From NCBI GenBank assembly GCA_012862575.1, contig BLSF01000002.1, forward strand, positions 1-64,000: 64,000 bases of DNA. Reading direction: 5' to 3'. This document shows, piece by piece, positions 49,536-58,366 of the stretch. Numbering within the stretch: position 1 is the stretch's first letter; each line of letters begins with the position of its first letter. The notes beneath the pieces were generated by a model. That model had not been told where the DNA came from. It made no database searches and saw nothing but the letters and a program-made list of their open reading frames with translations. This stretch comes from Parietichytrium sp. I65-24A. Lineage: Eukaryota; Sar; Bigyra; Thraustochytrida; Thraustochytriidae. Made by a program: the position numbers and the translations under genes.

Positions 49536-51366
49536 ATGCGAGTCGTGGCGGCCACCGTGCTTGTCTGCGCGGCGCTGGCTGCGGCACTTGCGGTGGGACG
49601 AGCAGGCGACAGTGAGGATGGGGACGCGGGGCTGGTGGCCGAGGGCGACGTTGGGGTGGGTGCAGGCTGGGGGGCGGTGTTGCTGGTGATCTATGTGCAG
49701 TGGGGTCTTGCGGTACAGACGACATGGGGCGTCACGAGGCTGATTTATGTGGCGTTGCTGAGGGCTGAGGCACTGGAGAGCAGTTGGAGCGATACTTTGC
49801 TGAGATTGAGCGATGAGTCGCCAACGTTTCTGATTGCGTTTTTTGGCCTTGTGCGAGGGTCTTGTGTTGGCATGTAAGTTTCACGCCTTCGATTTGCGCT
49901 GACTTTGTATGCTTGATCGTCTGGTGGTCGCTAATTTGATAGTTTGGAGCAGAGCATTGATCTTCTCTCGCCAGGCAATACTTTCAGCAACATTACCCGG
50001 GTTAGTGCACTCTGAGGACCGCCGAAACAATGGCATAACTCAGATGGACGGCTTCTCTTTGATAAGAGATGCGTTGTATCTTGTTTTTGGGATCGCATTG
50101 TTTGCGATTCTTCTTTTTGGAGAGAGCGGCAGTGGGGGCGAGGTGTTTTGGTACGAAGCGTTTGCTCTTGTAGCTCTTTTCGTGCCATACTTTTTCATGG
50201 TTGCTTTTCAATCAGATTGCACGTCCGTCTTCTCGAGTGTATGCGGAAAGCGTTCCACTTCTTCTGTCCAAAACAGCGTTGCCGCTCAAACCGGGGCAAC
50301 CTCAGAAACTGGAGAGAGGCAAACTGGTACACCTCCTCAGCAAAACAATCCTGAAGTCTCTGGATCGACTTTATCAAATAGTGGTAGGCCAAGCGCAAAA
50401 TCACGTGCTTCAGCTCGGCTGAGCAGGTTGAGACTAGGGCAATTTCTACGTGGTACGGAAGAGAAACCGTATTGGGAAACTTTCAAGGATTTTGCGCTGG
50501 AGTTTTCGGACGAAGAGGACGAGGAGGACGAGGAGGATGAAGGAGAAGACGACGAGGAGGAAGGCAAAATCGATCTCGAAACCGGCGATGAAGAGTCTGA
50601 GGGAGAACCATCCAGAGCAAAGGTATTAAACAAAACGGAAAGTTTTGCAATTGGGCAACAGAGAGCTGGCAATGCTCATCAAGAGGGCGACAGGCGTTCT
50701 CCTCGAAAAGCGAGAATTGAGTTGCGGCCGTCAATGCTCCCGAGCTCGTGGACGTCTACATCAAACAGTCTCCTTCGCAAGCTCTGGAATGGTTTGGTGT
50801 TCTTGGCGGCTCTCCCAATAATAATCGTTCGATGCTCAAAGTTTATTGCGACCGAAGGGAAGATCGTAAGCTCTCCAAACGGAGTCATATTTTCTCTTTT
50901 AATGTCACTGGAGCTACTTTTCAATTGCTCGGTCGTGGGTATTTTATGCTACTTATCAGTTGAGCTGATCGAGGTGGTCTCTGCAGCATTTCAACTATCT
51001 ACGGTGGTCCTTGGGGGGACTCTGTTGGGGTACATTTGGAGCGTGCCTGTGATGGCTTTTTCGGTCAACGTGGCCAGAGGCGGATTTGGTTCTCTTGCTT
51101 TGTCTGATCATCTCTCAACATCGGTGTTGGATCTCTTTTGTGTATCATCTGGGGCGATTCTGTTTCTCTCTTTGGTCGATTCGTCTCCAGCTGAATTGAA
51201 TTTCGGGTCGTGGCCAGCGATCATTGTCCTGGGCTGGTCAGCTTGCAACGCTATCTGCTTTGTGCTCGGCATGCTGCTAGCCTCATGGAAATTGACCACA
51301 CCCTCGAGCTATTTTGGACTCCTCATGATCATAGTTCTCCAAGGTTCGCTGTTTGTTCGTGTTTGA
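49536..51366 (+). CDS. Divergent K+-dependent Na+/Ca2+-exchanger-like protein, two exons, 583 aa
   Basis: Exons are 49536-49873 and 49953-51366. The ATG at 49536 begins a signal peptide (MRVVAATVLVCAALAAALAVG). Two membrane halves flank a cytosolic loop with an acidic block (EEDEEDEEDEGEDDEEE), the layout of NCKX transporters of the CaCA superfamily. In the second half, GGTLLGYIWSVPVMAFSVNV and ARGGFGSLALSDHLSTSVLD line up with the NCKX alpha-2 repeat, and the C-terminus (LASWKLTTPSSYFGLLMII) also fits. But the alpha-2 Pro-Asp becomes Pro-Val, and the SN-x-FD Asn is Ser. In alpha-1 (88-112 plus exon 2) LSDESPTFLIAFFGLVRGS lacks the essential Glu. Ion exchange is therefore doubtful; a regulatory or structural relative is inferred. 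Confidence 0.75.
49874..49952 (+). other. Spliceosomal intron in exchanger-like gene, 79 bp
   Basis: Donor GCAT|GTAAGT, acceptor GGAGCAG|AGC, and a GCTAATTT branch candidate about 18 nt before the acceptor. Phase 2. The join gives CVGIALIF, in register with NCKX alpha-1; the other nearby AGs that I checked lead to stops. Confidence 0.85.
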
Positions 51367-52006
51367 ACTTGAGGAAGAATCTTGTAGCGTGTCGTCTATG
51401 CTTTTACCCGGAAACTCGAAGAAGTATGAGACAGAAGCCCTCCTTTTGACGGGCATGGAGACGTTGCAATACGGCTGGTAGAATTTTTTAGTCATGATGA
51501 GGTCGCACATTCGCCCGTGGCGCAGTCAATAACTGCCACAGCACCGGACCATCTATTTTACTATGGATTGATTACTTGTAGGCGAAGGACGGGCTTCACC
51601 AGGATGGGTTTTTCGGTCCGTTCTGCTGTGTGTCCGCTTGGTGCGACAGGCTTGTTCGAGGTGGCCTACTTTACTGCAGTATGAGCAAGTAGCTTCTCGG
51701 TGCATGCCTTTTGGACACAATGCGCACTTTTATTCCATTTCTTCTCATCAGAATTTGCAGTGTGATTTTCATGTGTATTTGCTCTGTGAGCTTTCTCTGT
51801 TCTTCGCGAAGTATTGTGCTTTCGTTTTTTGGTGTGGTTTTGCACGTTTGAGAACTTGGTAGCGCTCTCTGTACTTTCACGAGGATCGGTGAGCTCCAGA
51901 GTGTTTACGTAGTTCGTAATCTTTGCGGCGAAAGCGAGCACGTGTCACATCTCTTATTACTCGTCACGCAGGGGCTATTGAGACTCTTTCAAGAAATATC
52001 CTTTTT
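51367..52006. other. Convergent 3' region
   Basis: This A/T-richer stretch lies between the exchanger-like stop and the 5'-nucleotidase stop. I see no gene or clear repeat in it. Confidence 0.5.
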
Positions 52007-53542
52007 TTACTTATCAACAAGATCTACGTTGCGCCCAAAGACACCCGGAGAAACCTCTGGGTGTGTTTTCAAATAGTGCAACAGCACACCGGAAATCGAG
52101 GAAGGGGGCACGTCGTAATCGGCCACAACACTACGGCCAAATGAAAAAGAAGAGCACCCGTCCCCGCCTGCGGCCATGAATTCCGTGATACAGAGCTTGT
52201 ACAAGGCTTCAGGGTCGACAGGCTTGTCTTTGATGCTAAAGCTGATGATTCTCTTGAGCGCTGGACGCTTCGAATCGTAGACAACTTTCACGTGCGAGGA
52301 AAAGTGCGGGAAGAGACCACCAGGCTCTGGGAGCATGCGCAGCTCCTGCTCTACCGCCTCCAAAAGGTACTTTCCGAGAATCTCGATGCACACTGCAACG
52401 CGAGGAAATGGGAGCTCCTCCAAGATTTGAAGCTTTGTTAACTGAGTGCCTGGCGCATAGAGTTTGTCTCCCCGAATGAACCCTCCATTAATGATCGCAA
52501 GATCTGGGCTCACGCCATGATCGTCAAAGTAATGGAAGAGGGCGTCTGCAATCAGATTTCCAGAGGACGCTTCTTTTCGGCGGACCATAGTCGTCCGCGT
52601 GTCGAGCTCAGTCAATAGTGTACAAACAATGTCGTGAGCGCCCTCTAGGGTAGCTTCCACCTCAGCTTGCTTTTGCTTCCTGTAACGATCTACAATCGCC
52701 ATTATCTTGGGATCATCGACAACGCCGGCAGTGTTGATCATAGACCACGAGGAACTGATCTTCTTGGAGTCCATGTCAATGGAGACGTCTACGGTGCCCA
52801 CCCAGTAGGCATTCTGACCGCATTTGAAGAGGAGCTTGTCATTGATCATTTGCGCGAGCGGATCGTGATCATGCCCTCCGATAACGAAATCGATCTCCGG
52901 GAACTGGCGGATGAGCGCGCGATCTTCAACCACTGAAAGGTGGGTAAGGGCTACCACGAAATCGACATTCTGCGCCGCAAGGTCAGCAAGACAACTTCGA
53001 GTGGAGTCCACCACACTTTTAAACTCGACGCCTTCGCCAGGATGCGACATGTTTGGGGTTGCTTGTGTGCAGACTCCAAAAATGCCAATGCGCACGCCAG
53101 AATCGGTCTGCAGCACTTTCCAGCCTTGAACACCATCTAATAAGCCGTTCGTGTCCGTCCTGACCACATTTGCTGCCAACCAGAGCGGGGTCGTCGATTT
53201 CGGGACGAGGTCCTGAAGTCTGCGCCAGCCAAAGTCAAATTCGTGGTTGCCAATTACAAGGGCGTCCACGTCCATTTCGTTTATTACGTCGATTGCGACC
53301 ATGCCTTTGAAGTACTCCACCAGACTGCTTCCTCCAAGAAAATCTCCGGCGAGCAAAAATACAGTATCTACACCATCCTTTTTACACTTTTCCCGAATTT
53401 CATTGACCACCGTGGCGGCCGCCGCGAACCCTCCACTGCCCACATCCCCACTCGTAAACGTATACACATCATTCAAGCAAATCAGCTTGACCAGCTTCTT
53501 CCCGCTGCACCTTGCATCCTTCTCCCCACTCTCCGCTGTCAT
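52007..53542 (-). CDS. 5'-nucleotidase/UshA family phosphoesterase, 511 aa
   Basis: A metallophosphoesterase domain (about 15-290) is followed by a 5_nucleotid_C domain (about 320-490). Metal-site motifs: LNDVYTF (Asp25, with Tyr27 where His is usual), AGDFLGG (about 65-71), GNHEFDFG (98-105), LTHLS and GGHDHD (about 220). The C-terminal domain has the substrate stack segment GGFIRG and AAGGDGCSSF. The family hydrolyses 5'-nucleotides or related phosphate esters. There is no signal peptide or GPI signal, so it is likely intracellular, unlike secreted CD73/UshA. The D-x-Y variant of the first motif occurs in intracellular members, so this need not mean inactivity. Confidence 0.9.
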   Translation of the reverse strand: MTAESGEKDARCSGKKLVKLICLNDVYTFTSGDVGSGGFAAAATVVNEIREKCKKDGVDTVFLLAGDFLGGSSLVEYFKGMVAIDVINEMDVDALVIGNHEFDFGWRRLQDLVPKSTTPLWLAANVVRTDTNGLLDGVQGWKVLQTDSGVRIGIFGVCTQATPNMSHPGEGVEFKSVVDSTRSCLADLAAQNVDFVVALTHLSVVEDRALIRQFPEIDFVIGGHDHDPLAQMINDKLLFKCGQNAYWVGTVDVSIDMDSKKISSSWSMINTAGVVDDPKIMAIVDRYRKQKQAEVEATLEGAHDIVCTLLTELDTRTTMVRRKEASSGNLIADALFHYFDDHGVSPDLAIINGGFIRGDKLYAPGTQLTKLQILEELPFPRVAVCIEILGKYLLEAVEQELRMLPEPGGLFPHFSSHVKVVYDSKRPALKRIISFSIKDKPVDPEALYKLCITEFMAAGGDGCSSFSFGRSVVADYDVPPSSISGVLLHYLKTHPEVSPGVFGRNVDLVDK

Positions 53543-54134
53543 TTCACCGTAGAGATCTCACAGCCTGCAACCTCCTGCCGGATCCTTGCCTCTCCCAGCT
53601 CTCGAAATAACTTTAAACGGTGACTGCTTCTCCTGCTGTTTTGCAGTATTGCTGAGTTGCTGAGTTGCTGTATTGCTCTGCTCTCAGCGCGTTCCAACTT
53701 GCCTCATCATCGAGAGAATCAAGAGTGCAATGTGTTGCAAACCAACAAACGAGAGCATCGCAAAACACGCCTCCTTAGCTACTCTATTCCCTAGGCTTTC
53801 CCCCCCACAGTCTATCTAGCTAGCGAGTTATCTTTAGCACATGGCTACTGTGGCTACTGGAAGATGCCATAATCCGCTCTACAACTTGAATAGCTCCAAT
53901 TTAGAGTAAACCCGATAGGATTAAGGAGCTGCTAATAAAGTCCGTAAAAAGCCTGAAGGTAATCAACAGAGTGGTTAGAGGTGAAGCGCGTTCCAGCAAC
54001 AAGGTCGTGTGCGTTCAAGTCGGCAATGTCGGCCAATATCGGCCATTCGTGGAAAAAGTGCCGAGTTAATCTGGTTCTTGAAGTGTAAAAAAATCACTGC
54101 GGCGAGAAGCTGGTTCTGTAGGTACCAAGAGGCA

Positions 54135-54470
54135 TTAATGTGGACGTGAATGTGTTGCAAATATATGAGGTTTTGACTTCCGGTTCCATGGCATATTGAT
54201 ATTCTGCGTGAGCTCCTCCCACATGTCCGTTTCACGAACCACAATAATAACCCTCGCTACTGGTCGGGAACTGGGAGCTGTGCGCTCGTAACCGGGGATG
54301 CCTTTGAGACAAACAGACTGCGCCAAACCTTCACCAGTTGGAAACCATTTTCGACGGTCTTCCTGAACTGGAGCCGAAGCCGTCCAAGTGCCCCGGTAGA
54401 TTGCCACTGGGCTGCTCGAAAAAGTGTAATCGTTAATACACCTCTCGCTTTGGTTTATCTCTCAAATTAC
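54135..54470 (-). pseudogene. Possible orphan exon or gene fragment
   Basis: An open frame of about 110 codons without an ATG near its start encodes a peptide of balanced composition (for example VAIYRGTWTASAPVQ, FPTGEGLAQSVCL, RVIIVVRETDMWEELTQ). Codon use looks more gene-like than the surroundings. I found no splice partner, and no domain is recognisable beyond a vague resemblance to a single MORN-type Y-x-G-x-W ... G-x-G spacing. It may be an exon of an unrecognised gene, a host gene remnant or chance. Confidence 0.2.
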
Positions 54471-55252
54471 GATCCGCGAGAACCCATGGTCCATACTTGC
54501 GCAGACTTCTTCGCACTCTTCGCCTCTACATCACATAAAGCATATGGCGTGTTCCGAATTAGACCCTGAAGAAACCATCATTGAACCCATCAATTTTGAT
54601 ATTCAAAATAGTCCACCTTTGCGAGCAACTTGGTCATGAAAGTTGGGAAGCAGGTCAGTTCCAAGTTCAGACTTGACCTGCTCGAAAGGAATAAACTCGA
54701 GTTTTGATTCATGAATTATGAATTATGACGTATAACATGGCCAATGAAACTAGAATTTAGAATTGAGAATTTTCTCCTGTATCTTTGTTCCCAACTGTTT
54801 CTCTACTTGTCAATTGAATTTTCAATTTATTGAGTTGATTGATTTCAATTTTGAAAGAATCAAATTAAATGCGGCGCGAGCCTCTGAGTACTGCGAGAAC
54901 CTCGACACTCAGCCTTCCCAAAATTTCCCAAATATCATTCACATCCACATAACTCTTAAGGTTATGCCTGTCCATCTTGTAGCGCTTCATATGTGTAGTA
55001 ACAGCGAGTCCGGAAACTGTAAGAGTCATCTATCACCTCCATAGTCTTTCGCTAGGAGAGTCCACGTTCGCAATTCAGTCCAACTGAGTCCTACCATTTC
55101 CGCTGACCACGCCATAGCCCACATTACCAAGTGCGGACACACAACGAACGAGCCACGCGATGGGTTCCTAGTATTTGTCTACTGTTTGCTGTAAGGAGTC
55201 TGCTGTCGCATGTAGTTGCGCGGACACGCGAGGACACAAGACACAGGAAAGA

Positions 55253-55269
55253 GTACGTACGTACGTACG
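55253..55269. repeat. (TACG)4 microsatellite
   Basis: Four self-complementary TACG units about 190 bp before the ATG at 55458; similar to the ACGT tract at 11352. Confidence 0.85.
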
Positions 55270-55457
55270 CAGAATTCTGCGGTGCGCAACGCCAGGCAGT
55301 TTGTGCGCGAGAGACGCTTGTCTGTCCGTGGTAAAGGCGCGCAAAAGGTGCTGGATGTGTAAGGAAGAGACGGTGCGGAAATAGGCGCGACGACGCAGGC
55401 GGCGCAAAATACGAGGAGCGAAGAGTGTTGCCGGAGAAGCGAAAAGGGAAAGTCACA

Positions 55458-56279
55458 ATGCCGCCGTATCAGCAGCCGCAACAGACGGAGTCGGAGTCGT
55501 GGGGCGTGCACCGCCCTAGCCAGAGTCCGAATATGCTGACGCAGTCACAGGTGAACATGATGATTTTGGCGGTGTTTGGTTCATCCTTCGTGCTCAATTC
55601 AGTGACCAGCAACTCGGCGGCAGGAGCGTCCAGTCAATTGCTCAAGCTGGAAAATTTGGTGGTGGTCGTTGTGCTCACGATGATGGCGGTGGTGTGGATA
55701 GTGTTGATAATTAAAATTCGCGAGTGCTTTGTGTGGCCGGAGGAGCTGACGTTTCGCAGGGACGGTCGCGTGATTTTGGAGCTCGGCTGTGGCGAGCGGG
55801 TCTTGGATGTCCGTAAAGGTGTCATTTTGTACAAGAAGAGGGCGAATTGGTGCAACACCAATCTTGGAGTGTGGTGCAATGCGCTAACGGACAAGTCTAG
55901 AGACGAAGCATTCGTTCTTGTGCCGGCGGTGGGTCCAAAGTTCTGGACAGGTTTTGCGTTCCAGCCAGAAGACCCAGGTGCATTTTTGCATGACTGCAGG
56001 CACGCAGGCGTGGTTATTGCTGACGAGAGTGAGACCAACGTCGCAATGGTCGACGCTTCAGATATTGAGAGAGAGGACAGTTTGGAACGTGGCTTGCTCA
56101 GTGAGATTCCGAGGTTAGAGCCTATGTTGCGCCGCGCCCTGCCTCTTGCAAGTGAAGAGAGCTCTTGTGTGAGCAGTGACGACGATGACGACGAGGAGGA
56201 AAGTCCGAACAGTGATCCTCAGCAGTCGGAGCGGGAGCTTGAGCAGCAGCTGAAGAACAGCAACATCATTGAGGTCTAA
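55458..56279 (+). CDS. Two-TM membrane protein with cytosolic beta-rich domain, 273 aa
   Basis: The ATG at 55458 is used because the upstream frame has only a TTG. Two hydrophobic segments near residues 33-52 (MMILAVFGSSFVLNSV) and 64-88 (NLVVVVVLTMMAVVWIVLII) form a hairpin. A domain of about 100 residues with alternating strands follows (LTFRRDGRVILELGCGERVL, RKGVILYKKR, WTGFAFQPEDP), like the PH-like domains attached to membrane hairpins in some families. The C-terminus is acidic (SSDDDDDEEESP). I cannot name a family. Confidence 0.7.
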   Translation: MPPYQQPQQTESESWGVHRPSQSPNMLTQSQVNMMILAVFGSSFVLNSVTSNSAAGASSQLLKLENLVVVVVLTMMAVVWIVLIIKIRECFVWPEELTFRRDGRVILELGCGERVLDVRKGVILYKKRANWCNTNLGVWCNALTDKSRDEAFVLVPAVGPKFWTGFAFQPEDPGAFLHDCRHAGVVIADESETNVAMVDASDIEREDSLERGLLSEIPRLEPMLRRALPLASEESSCVSSDDDDDEEESPNSDPQQSERELEQQLKNSNIIEV

Positions 56280-58366
56280 AAGATGCGCCCTCCAGAAAGT
56301 GGAATATCTGGCACGACTGGAGCTGGTCCCCAACTCTGCCGTGTGAGAACTCAAGCTTTGTAAACAAGAACAAGTAAAAGTAAAAATATTGTACAGTTCG
56401 ATAGTCGTACCTGCCTTCATGCGGAACGTAGTCATGCTGCTGCCGAGCAATCAACACCACGTCACAGTCTTCCAAAACTATCCCGGTATTGACATTGATT
56501 ACTAAATTCTCAACTTTGATATCGTGATTTTCTACCCATGATGGAGAATCCAGAAGAAGCCAGTTTATTCCAAGCTTTGGACTGCGCTGCAATGGGAAGC
56601 GGGAGAAGCGCAGACTCGAAGTCAAGAAATTGATCAGTTCGAAAGAAAGGTCAATTAATTTGTTAAGCTGGGTGCTATTCGACTCTGAAGACTATACTAG
56701 TAGCTAGTAGCACCTTTGGACGGATGAGCTCGCGCAATCAACCCTGCTTTGACTCGCAGGATCTCACACGAGTGCGACAGAAACCCCGGGGCACTCAGGC
56801 AAAGGAGGGACAATCTTGGTACAGTATTTGCAAGGCTTGTCAGCAAACCACCAAGGGTGAAGGCAAAACAACTTGATGTCCTTCGCCCTTCGCGTTCGAA
56901 GCTTTCTCGACCAGTTCACATCCCGTCTTACACCAGTACACCAGATAAGTTTTAGTTCGATACGACGTTCTCTACCTCGTCATGGTGAGCATCTGTGAGC
57001 ACTTGAACCTACGCTCGTTAAGCTCGAGCCAGAAAGCACACCAACCCCTGATAACATCTAGCGGACGCTATGGGGCCGTCGCACACCCTGCGAGGGTTCG
57101 TGGTTGACTAATTGCTATTCACTGTTCAACTCTCAATCAAGACAGTCAACATCTCCAAGTGATTGGCACACTGTGAAACAAAACAACATGAGTTCCCAGC
57201 TCACCGTGATTGCCTCGTTGCCGAGAATGCGAAAGGGATGCGAAAAGCCAGGTCCTGGGGAGTGCCGTCATGTGGTCCTTGAGTCCTTGGTCGTCGATTT
57301 TGAACCTGACGTGCGCCAACACGTCGAGGATGACTGCATGATGATGGATAGGTTATGATGAAACTGACGCTGGCCAAGACTCGCCTAGGTCGTGCTCACC
57401 CCTGTAACGCTTGCGTTGTACATAAAACCAGCCCTCGGAGAATCAGAATTCAGATGAATCATTCAGAAGGATCGAAACGCTTGAGAGTTTTCCATGTTCA
57501 ACCCGTTCAGCCGGGTCACCGCGCAACCGTGGTGGGTTTTCACCCATAAAGCTCACTGAAAACTTAGTCCAGGTACGAATAGAGCGAATAGAGAAGCCAG
57601 AAAGTGCCAGCCACTCCATCGTAATCTCTGCAAAAGCCAAAAGGGAGGGAAAAGCCACTGTTAAATTCACTAGCGATTTTACGAGTCACGCAATTGAGCC
57701 AACAGAGCCAGCACTAAGTTAGTCCCCCAGATGTGCTTGGTTGTCAGACCCAGAATCCTACATACTGTAATTCGTTTACCAGCAGCAGCACTGACTGAGA
57801 TGAGAGTAAGTGAGTGAGTGAGTGTACCTACCTACCTTGGAGCTCATGACATCACCGTGCTGTGGATAGACTAGTCGAGCATTGGTTGGCAAATATGCAT
57901 ACATACATACTCCTTGGATGGGCTCTTTTCGCAAATCGTCAAACCTTTCTTCCTCTCATTTCTTTGCACTCCATTTCATTCGTTTCTTACAAGTCACACA
58001 TCTTCTGTAATGCGCCCCTTGAGTCCCTTGAGTAACAAGTGTGACGCTGCTGGTAACTTGTCTCACACAAATTACAGAGACTCGTGGCAGACTGTGGGCT
58101 CTCTCCTACGACAGTTAGTGACTGTGAGTACGAGCTGCAGGAGCTTGAGGAGCACACTCCACACACAGCGCAACCAGACCTCTGGGACCAGAGGCTGTAC
58201 TCGCAGTCAGTACCTTGGGGCGGCAAGCGGACGGACGGTGGTCGAGCGTCGGGAGATAGAGCAGCTGGGCTCGGCGCTGGCTGGTGCGCTCGGACCGATT
58301 TCTGAACACTTGTAAAGGGGACGAAGCGAGGACTTGCGTGGCTTGGCAGGGCGTTGAGGCTCCAAC
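56280..58366. other. 2.1 kb intergenic region, no gene seen
   Basis: This stretch contains CTAGTAGCTAGTAG (56697-56710), (GTGA)4 and (CTAC) runs (57803-57836), (ATAC)3 (57897-57911) and TGACTGTGA (58119-58127) before the PH-DysF-PH-VASt gene. The open frames here are under 145 codons and look fortuitous. Confidence 0.45.
58119..58127 (+). promoter_or_regulatory. Intergenic 9-mer TGACTGTGA (copy 7 of 7)
   Basis: An exact copy 240 bp before the ATG of the PH-DysF-PH-VASt gene, in the same orientation as the gene. Confidence 0.35.

Larger units (their letters stand above)
53543..55457. other. 1.9 kb divergent intergenic region
   Basis: This stretch contains GCTGAGTTGCTGAGTTGCTGTATT repeats (53645-53675), CTATCTAGCTAGCGAG (53812-53827), an A/T-rich segment (about 54590-54860) and (TACG)4 (55253-55269). 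A coding-like fragment lies at 54135-54470 on the minus strand and is listed separately. It should hold promoters of the 5'-nucleotidase and the small membrane protein. Confidence 0.45.
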
